In this document: positions 53,767 through 61,919 of the stretch, one piece after another | How positions within the stretch are numbered: position 1 is the first letter of the stretch | Layout: each line of letters starts with the position of its first letter | Assembly: GCF_014472415.1 (NCBI RefSeq) | Contig: NZ_JACSZV010000025.1 | Location: forward strand, 30,167 to 94,166 | Direction of reading: 5' to 3' | Length of the DNA: 64,000 nucleotides | Origin: Pseudomonas sp. N40(2020) | GTDB lineage: Bacteria > Pseudomonadota > Gammaproteobacteria > Pseudomonadales > Pseudomonadaceae | Made by a program: the position numbers and the translations under genes | Notes under the pieces: model-generated | Seen by the model: the letters and a program-made list of their open reading frames with translations, nothing else | Database searches by the model: none | Told to the model about the DNA's origin: nothing

Positions 53767-56103
53767 GTGGTTCAACACCCCATGGATATCAAATTCACCC
53801 ACCGGCTGTCGTACAAACAAGCCAGGCTTACTGTGCTGGTCGGGTTCATTCTGGGCACGCTGCTCAGCCTGCTGCAAATCGGCATCGATTATGCCAGCGA
53901 AGACGCCTCCATCAACCGTGAAATCCTGTCTTTGCTGGAAATCAGCCACAACCCGGCATCACGTATCGCCTACAACATCGATGCCGAACTGGCTCAGGAA
54001 CTCACCCTGGGCCTGTTGCGTTCACCGGCAATCATTTCGGCGCAGTTGACCGACAACAACAATACCGTGCTGGCCAGCGTCAAACGCCCTGAGCTGCAAA
54101 GCAGCTATCGAATGATCAGCGACTTCCTGTTCGGTGCCAAACGCCAGTTCGAAGATCGCCTGTATCTGGACCATCTACCCAACGAATCGCTGGGTGTCTT
54201 GAGCCTGGAAGTGGATACCTATGCCTTCGGCAGCCGCTTCCTGCGCCGGGCCGAGATCACCCTGCTCAACGGGTTCGCCCGCAGCCTGATCCTGACCGGG
54301 CTCCTGTTGGCGCTGTTCTACGTGATGCTCACCAAACCGCTGGTGCGGGTGATCCGCGAACTCAGCGGGCGCGATCCGCGCAGCGCCGAAGCGACCACGC
54401 TGGAGTGTCCGGCCGGACACGCCAACGATGAAATCGGCGTGCTGGTCAAAGTCGCCAATCAGCAATTCGAGAACATCGCCACCGAGATCCAGCAGCGGCG
54501 CAACGCGGAAAACCGTCTGACCGACTACCTCGGCCAACTGGAAACCATCGTCTCGGCGCGAACCGCCGAACTCAAGGCCATCAACGCGCGGCTCAGCCAG
54601 TCCAATGAGGAACTCGAAGTCGCCCGCAGCACGGCACTGGAAATGGCCGAAGCCCGCTCGGCGTTCCTCGCCAACATGAGCCATGAGATCCGCACGCCGC
54701 TCAACGGACTGTTGGGGATGATCGCGTTGTCGCTCGACGGGCCACTGAACGCCGAGCAGCAGCAACAACTGTCGATCGCCCACGACTCGGGAAAAGTGCT
54801 GGTGGAGTTGCTCAACGATATTCTCGACCTGTCGAAGTTCGATGCCGGGCAACTGGAGCTTGAACACATTCCGTTCGATCTCGGCTCATTGATCGAAGAC
54901 ACCGCCAACCTGCTCTCGCAAAACGCGGCGCCGAGCGTCGAGCTGACCTGCCTGATCGATCCGCACTTTCCGGCGCTGGTGCTGGGCGACCCGACCCGGG
55001 TCCGACAGATCGTCAGCAACCTGCTGTCCAACGCGCTGAAATTCACTCGCTTCGGACGGGTCGATGTGCGTTTGTCGGCCTACCAGGACGGCGTGCGCAT
55101 CGAAGTCTGCGACACCGGTATCGGTATCGCCCAGGAAGCCCAGGTAAAAATCTTCCAGCCGTTCACTCAGGCGGGCGCCGGTATCACCCGCCAATACGGC
55201 GGCACCGGGCTGGGTCTGGCACTGACTTATAACCTTTGCGAAGCGATGCAGGGGCGCCTGACCATCAGCTCCGAGACTGGCTTCGGCAGTCAGTTCTGCG
55301 CCGAGCTGCCACTGCCCTGCCATACCCGCACGCTGGCTCCGGCGCCTCTGCAGGGCAAAGTCCTCGCCATCACCCCGGCCAGCAGTGGCCTGGCCGAGTT
55401 GTTAAGAAGCTTGCTGCCGGTCTGGGGGCTTGAGTATGAGCAACGCACCCTCGACGACTCACTGTTGGGCGTGACGCCGGACGTGGTGATTACCGACTGT
55501 CCGGAGTGTCTGTTCGGGCTGCGTCCTACACTCGGCGCGCCCATTCTGCTGGTAACGGCCTATGGCAGTTTTCTGCCCAGCGAAGAGGCGGCAGCCCTCG
55601 CCCCACTGCAACAGCAGGCACGACCGCTGGCGCGTAACGCGCTCTACCAGAACCTGCGACGGACCCTGCAACCGGACGTCGCCACTATCAGCGACGCACA
55701 GCTGGAAACTTTGCCATCCATACGACGCGGTCGGGTGCTGCTGGTAGAAGACAACCCGGTCAATCAACTGGTCGCCAAAGGCATGCTCGGCAAACTCGGC
55801 TGTGATGTCATCGTCGCCGCTCATGGCGCCGAAGCACTGGATCAGTTGGAATATCACACCTTCGATCTGGTGTTGATGGACTGCAACATGCCGGTCATGG
55901 ACGGCTACGAGGCGAGCCGGCAGATCCGCCAGAGCGGACGATGGCCGGACTTGCCAATCGTTGCCCTGACGGCCAATGCCATGTCTGAAGAACGCGAACG
56001 CTGCCGGGCTGCGGGCATGAGCGACTATCTGGCCAAGCCGTTTCGCCGAGAAGAACTGGCGGCGCTGCTGGATCAGTGGATCCCGACTACGACAGCGCCT
56101 TGA
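53767..56103 (+). CDS. sagS: Hybrid sensor histidine kinase SagS
   Basis: About 778 residues. Two membrane spans (LTVLVGFILGTLLSLLQIG and SLILTGLLLALFYVMLT) flank a periplasmic HmsP-like sensory domain; then a HAMP-like and coiled-coil region, HisKA with H306 (FLANMSHEIRTPLNGLLGM), HATPase (VSNLLSNALKFTRFG, DTGIGIA, TGLGLALTYNL) and a receiver with D705 (VLMDCNMPVMDGYEAS). Gene order after it (ospR, gpx, msrB, aminotransferase, htpX, tpm, deaD) matches the P. aeruginosa sagS locus, where SagS steers attachment, biofilm maturation and tolerance. I favour GTG at 53767 (AAGGGA upstream); an ATG at 53740 would add nine residues. The 3' end overlaps ospR by 17 bases. Confidence 0.88.
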   Translation: MVQHPMDIKFTHRLSYKQARLTVLVGFILGTLLSLLQIGIDYASEDASINREILSLLEISHNPASRIAYNIDAELAQELTLGLLRSPAIISAQLTDNNNTVLASVKRPELQSSYRMISDFLFGAKRQFEDRLYLDHLPNESLGVLSLEVDTYAFGSRFLRRAEITLLNGFARSLILTGLLLALFYVMLTKPLVRVIRELSGRDPRSAEATTLECPAGHANDEIGVLVKVANQQFENIATEIQQRRNAENRLTDYLGQLETIVSARTAELKAINARLSQSNEELEVARSTALEMAEARSAFLANMSHEIRTPLNGLLGMIALSLDGPLNAEQQQQLSIAHDSGKVLVELLNDILDLSKFDAGQLELEHIPFDLGSLIEDTANLLSQNAAPSVELTCLIDPHFPALVLGDPTRVRQIVSNLLSNALKFTRFGRVDVRLSAYQDGVRIEVCDTGIGIAQEAQVKIFQPFTQAGAGITRQYGGTGLGLALTYNLCEAMQGRLTISSETGFGSQFCAELPLPCHTRTLAPAPLQGKVLAITPASSGLAELLRSLLPVWGLEYEQRTLDDSLLGVTPDVVITDCPECLFGLRPTLGAPILLVTAYGSFLPSEEAAALAPLQQQARPLARNALYQNLRRTLQPDVATISDAQLETLPSIRRGRVLLVEDNPVNQLVAKGMLGKLGCDVIVAAHGAEALDQLEYHTFDLVLMDCNMPVMDGYEASRQIRQSGRWPDLPIVALTANAMSEERERCRAAGMSDYLAKPFRREELAALLDQWIPTTTAP

Positions 56104-56548
56104 TCTGCCCCAGTAACTGATCGAGACCGTCGCGCAATGTGTTGAGTCGATCCAGATCGACCCCGCTGTCGCACAGCAGGCGGGCCTTGAGTGGCCCGAC
56201 CTGCTCGCGCAGCAATTGCCCTTCTGGCGTCAGACTCAAATGCACTTCACGCTCATCGCGCGCCGAGCGCTGACGCTGAACCAGTTGCAAATGCTCCAGA
56301 CGCTTGAGCAATGGCGTCAGCGTTCCGGAATCCAGCGTCAGACGCTCACCCAAAGCCTTGACGGTCGGTTGCTCCGGCCCGCACTCCTGCCATTCCCACA
56401 ACACCAGCATCGCCAGATATTGCGGATACGTCAGGCCAAGCTGATCAAGCATCGGCTTATAGCCGCGAATCACCGCCCGGGACGCGGCATACAACTTGAA
56501 GCACAACTGACTGTCGAGCTTCAGCGAATCAACGGGCAGGTTGTTCAT
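56087..56548 (-). CDS. ospR: MarR/OhrR-family peroxide-responsive repressor OspR
   Basis: 153 residues with a winged helix (TVKALGERLTLDSGTLTPLL, RQRSARDEREVHLSLTPEG) and the reactive cysteine C16 in LDSQLCFKLYAASRAV, the OhrR/OspR-type thiol switch. Other cysteines are at EWQECG and LLCDSG. OspR represses gpx and relatives until oxidised. It is coupled to gpx by an ATGA overlap and shares an operator upstream. Converges with sagS. Confidence 0.92.
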   Translation of the reverse strand: MNNLPVDSLKLDSQLCFKLYAASRAVIRGYKPMLDQLGLTYPQYLAMLVLWEWQECGPEQPTVKALGERLTLDSGTLTPLLKRLEHLQLVQRQRSARDEREVHLSLTPEGQLLREQVGPLKARLLCDSGVDLDRLNTLRDGLDQLLGQIKALS

Positions 56549-57030
56549 TTGAGCAGGGCTTCGATCTCGCGACTCAGATCCTGCGGCTTGGTGGCCGGGG
56601 CGAAGCGCTTGACCAACTGGCCGTCCTTGCCGATCAGAAATTTGGTGAAGTTCCACTTGATGCCTTGCGAGCCCAGTACGCCGGGAGCGCGCTTCTTCAA
56701 TTGCACAAACAGCGGATGGGCTCCGGCGCCATTGACTTCGATCTTCTTGAACAGCGGGAAGCTGACACCGAAATTCAATTCGCAGAACTCGCTGATCGCA
56801 CCCTCGTTGCCCGGCTCCTGTTTGCCGAACTGGTTGCACGGAAAGCCCAGCACCACCAGGCCTTGATCCTTGTAGGTCTGCCACAACGCTTCCAGACCTT
56901 TGTATTGCGGAGTGAAACCGCACTTGCTCGCGGTATTGACCACCAGCACGGCTTTGCCGGCGAAATCGGCCAGGGTCTTTTGCTCACCCTTGATGGTGGT
57001 GCACGGGATATTCAGCAAGTTGTCGCTCAT
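56545..57030 (-). CDS. Glutathione peroxidase-like protein
   Basis: 161 residues. Peroxidatic Cys37 (NTASKCGFTPQYKG), with Gln in GFPCNQFGKQEPGNEG and Trp in IKWNFTKFLIG forming the catalytic triad of the cysteine-type (non-selenium) GPx. Reduces organic peroxides, probably through thioredoxin rather than glutathione. First gene of gpx-ospR; the operator lies 48-67 bases upstream. Confidence 0.95.
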   Translation of the reverse strand: MSDNLLNIPCTTIKGEQKTLADFAGKAVLVVNTASKCGFTPQYKGLEALWQTYKDQGLVVLGFPCNQFGKQEPGNEGAISEFCELNFGVSFPLFKKIEVNGAGAHPLFVQLKKRAPGVLGSQGIKWNFTKFLIGKDGQLVKRFAPATKPQDLSREIEALLK

Positions 57031-57077
57031 GAGACGGGCTCCTCAGATCATCGGGAAAGACCAAACATAGCGAGCAA

Positions 57078-57097
57078 TTAAATTGCGTGCAATTTAA
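57078..57097. promoter_or_regulatory. OspR-type operator before gpx
   Basis: Perfect 9-bp arms TTAAATTGC and GCAATTTAA around GT. On the minus strand it overlaps a -35 (TTGCAC) that is 17 bases from a -10 (TATGTT), an OhrR-class layout. It controls gpx-ospR. Confidence 0.8.
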
Positions 57098-57132
57098 CTA
57101 TCAGAAAGGCGACCCTCGGGCCACCCGATCAC

Positions 57133-57528
57133 CTACTCGCGGGGCACCAGATCCAAGCACACCGAGTTGATGCAGTAACGCAAACCGGTCGGTGGCGGGC
57201 CATCCGGGAACACGTGCCCCAGGTGCGCGTCACAACGGGCGCATTTGACTTCGGTACGAATCATGCCGTGGCTGATGTCGCGAATCTCGGTCATGGCGCT
57301 TTCACCGATCGGCGCGTAAAAGCTCGGCCAGCCGCAGCCGGAATCGAATTTGGTATTGGAATCGAACAGCGCCTCGTTGCAGCACACGCAGTGGTAAACA
57401 CCAGCGGTTTTGGTGGCATTGTATTTGCCGGAGAACGGTCGCTCGGTCGCACTGAGGCGACAAACCTCGTACTGCTGCGGATCGAGCATGGCTTTCCACT
57501 CTTCCAGGGTTTTTTCCAACTTTTCCAT
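57133..57528 (-). CDS. msrB: Peptide methionine-(R)-sulfoxide reductase MsrB
   Basis: 131 residues. Two zinc CxxC pairs (HCVCCNEALF and VKCARCDAHLGH) and the catalytic cysteine in YCINSVCLDLVP at the C terminus. Reduces Met-R-sulfoxide in proteins. Three starts overlap (GTG-ATG-ATG); I chose the last ATG (57528), 7 bases after GAGG. It lies upstream of gpx on the same strand, but an operator and promoter separate them. With msrC 4 kb away the region is rich in methionine repair. Confidence 0.95.
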   Translation of the reverse strand: MEKLEKTLEEWKAMLDPQQYEVCRLSATERPFSGKYNATKTAGVYHCVCCNEALFDSNTKFDSGCGWPSFYAPIGESAMTEIRDISHGMIRTEVKCARCDAHLGHVFPDGPPPTGLRYCINSVCLDLVPRE

Positions 57529-57751
57529 CATCACACCTCAGCGGCTGAAAAAGCCCGATCTGTACCTTTTCCACGGATCGGGCGGCACGTATGATTGCGC
57601 CTCGTCACGCGCCAGTCTGGCAGCCAGACCGGGCGCATTCAAACGGATTCTCGGAGCCACGGCTCAGACGTCCGCCTGTGTGAAGACGCAGGAATCCCAG
57701 TACGGTTGTCCATCCGCCGCCTGGATCGTTCATTTTCGGGATCACATCGCC

Positions 57752-58963
57752 ATGCAGTTCAGCAAATCGAACAAGCTCGCCAACGTCTGCTACGACATTC
57801 GCGGCCCGGTGCTAAAGCACGCCAAACGTCTGGAGGAGGAAGGCCAGCGCATCCTCAAGCTGAACATCGGCAACCCGGCGCCGTTTGGTTTCGAAGCGCC
57901 GGACGAAATCCTTCAGGATGTGATCCGCAACCTGCCGACCGCGCAAGGCTACAGCGACTCCAAAGGTCTGTTCAGCGCGCGCAAGGCCGTGATGCAGTAC
58001 TACCAGCAAAAGCAGGTGGAAGGTGTCGGTATCGAAGACATCTACCTGGGCAACGGCGTGTCCGAGCTGATCGTGATGTCCTTGCAGGCACTGCTCAACA
58101 ACGGTGACGAAGTGCTGGTGCCAGCGCCGGATTACCCGCTATGGACCGCCGCCGTCAGTCTGGCCGGCGGCAACGCCGTGCATTACCTGTGCGACGAAGG
58201 CGCCGACTGGTTCCCGGACCTGGCCGACATCAAGGCCAAGATCACCCCGAACACCAAGGCCATGGTGATCATCAACCCGAACAACCCGACTGGCGCGGTG
58301 TATTCAAAAGAAGTGTTGCTGGGCATGCTCGAGCTGGCCCGTCAGCACAATCTGGTGGTGTTCTCCGACGAAATCTACGACAAGATTCTGTACGACGACG
58401 CCGTGCACATCTGCACCGCTTCGCTGGCTCCGGACCTGCTGTGCCTGACCTTCAACGGTCTTTCCAAATCCTATCGCGTGGCCGGTTTCCGCTCCGGCTG
58501 GATCGCGATTTCCGGGCCGAAGCACAATGCCCAGAGCTACATCGAAGGCATCGACATGCTGGCCAACATGCGCCTGTGCGCCAACGTGCCGAGCCAGCAT
58601 GCCATTCAGACCGCACTGGGCGGCTATCAGAGCATCAACGATCTGGTGTTGCCGCAGGGTCGCCTGCTGGAGCAGCGCAACCGCACCTGGGAGCTGCTCA
58701 ACGACATTCCCGGCGTGAGCTGCGTCAAGCCAATGGGTGCGCTGTACGCCTTCCCACGGATCGACCCGAAGGTCTGTCCGATCCACAACGACGAAAAATT
58801 CGTCCTCGACCTGCTGCTCTCCGAAAAGCTGCTGGTGGTGCAAGGTACAGCGTTCAACTGGCCGTGGCCGGATCACTTCCGCGTCGTCACACTGCCCCGC
58901 GTCGATGATCTGGAAATGGCGATTGGCCGTATCGGCAGCTTTCTCAAGTCATACCGCCAGTAA
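57752..58963 (+). CDS. alaA: Pyridoxal-phosphate aminotransferase (AlaA-like)
   Basis: 403 residues of fold-type I class I/II aminotransferase: LNIGNPAPFGFEAPDEILQD, NPNNPTGAVYS, FSDEIYDKILYDD and the PLP lysine in NGLSKSYRVAGFRSGW. Closest to E. coli AlaA (YfbQ), making alanine from pyruvate and glutamate. I chose ATG at 57752, the family N terminus; the frame stays open upstream without a ribosome site. Divergent from msrB. Confidence 0.88.
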   Translation: MQFSKSNKLANVCYDIRGPVLKHAKRLEEEGQRILKLNIGNPAPFGFEAPDEILQDVIRNLPTAQGYSDSKGLFSARKAVMQYYQQKQVEGVGIEDIYLGNGVSELIVMSLQALLNNGDEVLVPAPDYPLWTAAVSLAGGNAVHYLCDEGADWFPDLADIKAKITPNTKAMVIINPNNPTGAVYSKEVLLGMLELARQHNLVVFSDEIYDKILYDDAVHICTASLAPDLLCLTFNGLSKSYRVAGFRSGWIAISGPKHNAQSYIEGIDMLANMRLCANVPSQHAIQTALGGYQSINDLVLPQGRLLEQRNRTWELLNDIPGVSCVKPMGALYAFPRIDPKVCPIHNDEKFVLDLLLSEKLLVVQGTAFNWPWPDHFRVVTLPRVDDLEMAIGRIGSFLKSYRQ

Positions 58964-58971
58964 CTGGCCAG

Positions 58972-59002
58972 CAGTGCGCAACGACCCAAACGTTGCGCAC
59001 TG
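58972..59002 (+). terminator. Hairpin downstream of the aminotransferase
   Basis: 12-bp perfect stem CAGTGCGCAACG / CGTTGCGCACTG with a 7-base loop, nine bases after the stop. No long T-run follows, so efficiency is uncertain. The remaining bases to the htpX promoter show no gene. Confidence 0.6.
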
Positions 59003-59193
59003 TCTGATTCAGCAACACTTCTGCATTACCCACATCCACATGCCTTCTACACTTGCGTTTCGTACCGGTTACCTGCGTCTGACGCAATGGCGACGGGTCG
59101 CGACTGCCCGTCGTCCGTGTCGGTGTCTGTCGTGGGAAACAGGTCGCGCGCCGAGGAAACTGCTGTAGGACACAGTTTGAAATAGTCACCCAG

Positions 59194-59222
59194 TTGAATA
59201 GCCGGGTGCCGCACCTTATATA
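59194..59222 (+). promoter_or_regulatory. Promoter of htpX
   Basis: TTGAAT (59194-59199) and TATATA (59217-59222) with a 17-base spacer, about 45 bases before the start codon. It also resembles a heat-shock -35 (CTTGAA) only partly, so sigma-70 is more likely than sigma-32. Confidence 0.6.
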
Positions 59223-59267
59223 CCCCGCAGTACGCTACATCTTTAGCTTGAGGAGATTTCTACAACC

Positions 59268-60155
59268 ATGATGCGCATCCTGCTGTTTTTGGCCACTAAC
59301 CTGGCGGTCGTGCTGATAGCCAGCATCACCCTGAGCCTTTTCGGCTTCAACGGGTTCATGGCGGCCAACGGGGTTGATCTCGACCTTAGTCAGCTGCTGG
59401 TTTTCTGTGCGGTCTTTGGTTTCGCCGGCTCGCTGTTCTCGCTATTCATCTCCAAGTGGATGGCGAAGATGAGCACCGGTACCCAGATCATCAGCCAGCC
59501 ACGTACCCGGCATGAGCAATGGCTGCTGCAAACCGTTGAGCAATTGTCCCGCGAAGCCGGGATCAAGATGCCCGAAGTCGGTATTTTCCCGGCCTACGAA
59601 GCGAACGCGTTCGCCACGGGCTGGAACAAGAACGACGCATTGGTCGCAGTCAGCCAGGGCCTGCTCGAACGGTTTTCGCCCGATGAAGTGAAAGCCGTGC
59701 TGGCCCACGAAATCGGCCACGTCGCCAACGGTGACATGGTCACCCTGGCGCTGATCCAGGGCGTGGTGAACACCTTCGTGATGTTTTTCGCGCGGATCAT
59801 CGGCAACTTCGTCGACAAGGTGATCTTCAAGAACGAAGAAGGCCAGGGCATTGCTTACTACGTGGCAACCATCTTCGCCGAGCTGGTACTGGGTATTCTG
59901 GCCAGCGCGATCGTCATGTGGTTCTCGCGCAAACGCGAATTCCGCGCAGACGAAGCCGGTGCGCGTCTGGCTGGCACCAGCGCAATGATCGGCGCCCTGC
60001 AACGCCTGCGCGCCGAGCAGGGTCTGCCGGTGCACATGCCGGACACCCTGAACGCCTTTGGCATCAACGGTGGCATCAAACAGGGCTTCGCCCGCATGTT
60101 CATGAGCCACCCGCCGCTGGAAGAGCGTATCGACGCATTGCGTCGTCGCGGTTGA
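59268..60155 (+). CDS. htpX: Membrane metalloprotease HtpX
   Basis: 295 residues with two N-terminal spans, the zinc motif HEIGH (VKAVLAHEIGHVANGDMVTL) and the downstream glutamate in REFRADEAGARLAG. It degrades damaged or misfolded inner-membrane proteins with FtsH. The first of two adjacent ATG codons is used; AGGAG lies 12 bases upstream, slightly far. A strong terminator follows. Confidence 0.96.
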   Translation: MMRILLFLATNLAVVLIASITLSLFGFNGFMAANGVDLDLSQLLVFCAVFGFAGSLFSLFISKWMAKMSTGTQIISQPRTRHEQWLLQTVEQLSREAGIKMPEVGIFPAYEANAFATGWNKNDALVAVSQGLLERFSPDEVKAVLAHEIGHVANGDMVTLALIQGVVNTFVMFFARIIGNFVDKVIFKNEEGQGIAYYVATIFAELVLGILASAIVMWFSRKREFRADEAGARLAGTSAMIGALQRLRAEQGLPVHMPDTLNAFGINGGIKQGFARMFMSHPPLEERIDALRRRG

Positions 60156-60176
60156 TCAGACTGGCGTAAAAACAAG

Positions 60177-60205
60177 AAGGCCCGCAGTGATGCGGGCCTT
60201 TTTTT
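60177..60205 (+). terminator. Terminator of htpX
   Basis: AAGGCCCGCA / TGCGGGCCTT perfect 10-bp stem with a GTGA loop and T7 tail. Confidence 0.95.
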
Positions 60206-60264
60206 ACTTAGAGTAATGGGTTGTTCCCACTTGCCAGCGATGAGGCCGGAACAGCCAACACAAA

Positions 60265-60921
60265 CTAACGAGGCGAAATACGGTAAACCCGCTCCTCCAG
60301 CCGAGTCACCCCGGCCTGCAGAAACTTCCCGCTCTCACTCAGCACATCCTGCTCTTCCAGCACCCGCACCTGCCAAGCATCGCCCAGCAAGCGCTGCACC
60401 TCATCATCCACCACTGCAAACGGCGGCCCGGGCATCTGCGCCTGATCGTAATCCAGCGTAATCAGCAACCCTTGCACTCCCTGCGGCAGGATCTGCTGAA
60501 GATGCGCCACATAGCGCTCACGCATCGGCGGCGGCAGGGCTATCAGCGCTGCCCGGTCGTACAGCGCCGTGCAATCAGCCACATCCTCTGCCGTGAGCGT
60601 GAAGACATCACCGCACCACAATTCAATGGAGTCGGCGCGATAGACCTTGAACCCGTCTTTCTCGCTAACCTGCGGCTGTACATGTTGCTCACTGAAAAAG
60701 GCCTCAATGGCCTTTTCCGACAACTCAATCCCGAGCACCTGATGGCCACGCCCAGCTAACCACAGCAAATCCAGACTTTTCCCACACAACGGAACCAACA
60801 CCCGCGCCTGCGCAGGAATCGGGAGGTCCGGCCAGTGCCGCTGTAGATGCGGGTTCACTTCAGGCAAATGAAAGCCGATTTGGTCCGAAGCCCACTTCTT
60901 GTGCCAAAACTCAGGCTGCAT
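60265..60921 (-). CDS. tpm: Thiopurine S-methyltransferase Tpm
   Basis: 218 residues. Class I SAM methyltransferase motif RVLVPLCGKSLDLLWLAGRG, preceded by FWHKKWASDQIGFHLPEVNP, the TPMT signature, and followed by VDDEVQRLLGDAWQVRVLEE. In pseudomonads it confers resistance to tellurite and selenite by methylation. I chose ATG at 60921, with GGGGGA upstream; the frame stays open upstream with no ribosome site. Divergent from the dioxygenase. Confidence 0.95.
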   Translation of the reverse strand: MQPEFWHKKWASDQIGFHLPEVNPHLQRHWPDLPIPAQARVLVPLCGKSLDLLWLAGRGHQVLGIELSEKAIEAFFSEQHVQPQVSEKDGFKVYRADSIELWCGDVFTLTAEDVADCTALYDRAALIALPPPMRERYVAHLQQILPQGVQGLLITLDYDQAQMPGPPFAVVDDEVQRLLGDAWQVRVLEEQDVLSESGKFLQAGVTRLEERVYRISPR

Positions 60922-61022
60922 GAATCCCCCTAAAAATTCGATCAAAAAGCGTTAAAACTTATATTAGATTTAGATCAATGATGTGACTGATGATGAGCCA
61001 TCTTAACGCTCAGGAACCCATC

Positions 61023-61790
61023 ATGTTTCCCAGCCTGTTTATTTCCCATGGTTCACCCATGCTTGCGCTGGAGCCCGGCGCGAGTGGCCCGGCGCTAGCC
61101 CGACTGGCCGCCGAACTGCCCCGACCTAAAGCTATCGTGATCGTCTCCGCACACTGGGAGAGCCACGAATTGCTGGTCAGCAGCCATCCGCAGCCCGAGA
61201 CCTGGCATGACTTCGGCGGCTTCCCTCGGGCGTTGTTTGAAGTGCAGTACCCGGCGCCGGGCAATCCGCAATTGGCTGCCGAAGTCGCCGAGTTGCTGAG
61301 CGCCAACGACCTGCCGGCACGCCTCGATCCGCAACGGCCGTTCGACCACGGCGTGTGGGTGCCGCTGTCGCTGATGTACCCGCAAGCTGACATTCCGGTG
61401 GTGCAGGTTTCGCTGCCGAGTCGCGGCGGTCCAGCGCTGCAAACCCGTGTTGGTCGTGCGTTGGCAGGCTTGCGTGAACAAGGGATTTTGTTGATCGGCT
61501 CGGGCAGCATCACCCACAACCTGCGCGAGCTGGACTGGCATGCCGGTCCGGAAAGCGTGGAGCCGTGGGCAAAAGACTTCCGTGACTGGGTGATCGAAAA
61601 GCTTGCGACCGATGATGAAGCGGCGCTGCATGACTACCGCCAGCAGGCACCGAACGCGGTGCGCAGCCATCCGAGTGATGAGCATTTGTTGCCGTTGTAC
61701 TTTGCCCGGGGTGCCGGGGGTGAATTCAGTGTGGCGCACAAGGGGTTCACCATGGGTGCGCTGGGTATGGATATTTATCGTTTCGGTTAA
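61023..61790 (+). CDS. LigB-type extradiol dioxygenase (4,5-DOPA dioxygenase-like, YgiD)
   Basis: 255 residues. Metal ligands of the class III extradiol fold: SHGSPM near the N terminus, SAHWESHELLVSSHPQPETW and the later DHGVWVPLSLMYP and GSGSITHNLRELDW. Related to plant DOPA dioxygenase and E. coli YgiD, which cleaves catechol-type rings. ATG at 61023 has AGGA upstream. The substrate in Pseudomonas is unknown. The short gap before it, shared with tpm, has an 8-bp inverted pair AGCGTTAA (60948) / TTAACGCT (61003). Confidence 0.88.
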   Translation: MFPSLFISHGSPMLALEPGASGPALARLAAELPRPKAIVIVSAHWESHELLVSSHPQPETWHDFGGFPRALFEVQYPAPGNPQLAAEVAELLSANDLPARLDPQRPFDHGVWVPLSLMYPQADIPVVQVSLPSRGGPALQTRVGRALAGLREQGILLIGSGSITHNLRELDWHAGPESVEPWAKDFRDWVIEKLATDDEAALHDYRQQAPNAVRSHPSDEHLLPLYFARGAGGEFSVAHKGFTMGALGMDIYRFG

Positions 61791-61802
61791 AAGGCAAAAT
61801 CA

Positions 61803-61850
61803 AAAGATCGCTGCCTTCGGCAGCTCCTGCTCTGCGATCATTTGATCTTT
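61803..61850. repeat. Dispersed hairpin repeat, second family
   Basis: Outer AAAGATC / GATCTTT arms enclose GCTGCC-TTC-GGCAGC. The core (TTCGGCAGCTCCTGC) matches the element at 14387-14448. It probably ends dioxygenase transcription. Confidence 0.7.
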
Positions 61851-61860
61851 CAAACAGGCA

Positions 61861-61891
61861 AAAAAATCCCCGAACCAGTCGGGGATTTTTT
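61861..61891. terminator. Bidirectional terminator between the dioxygenase and deaD
   Basis: AAAAAATCCCCGA / TCGGGGATTTTTT with an ACCAG loop; T6 on both strands. Confidence 0.95.
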
Positions 61892-61919
61892 ATGTTCGAT
61901 CAATCAGCCCAAGGGCGGA

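Noticed and set aside
56087..56923. 278-codon frame as a long OspR
   Set aside because: The upstream part lies out of frame over gpx. The ATG at 56548 gives the standard MarR length and ATGA coupling.
59194..59222. Sigma-32 (heat-shock) promoter for htpX
   Set aside because: The -35 partly fits but the -10 lacks CCCAT; it fits sigma-70 better.
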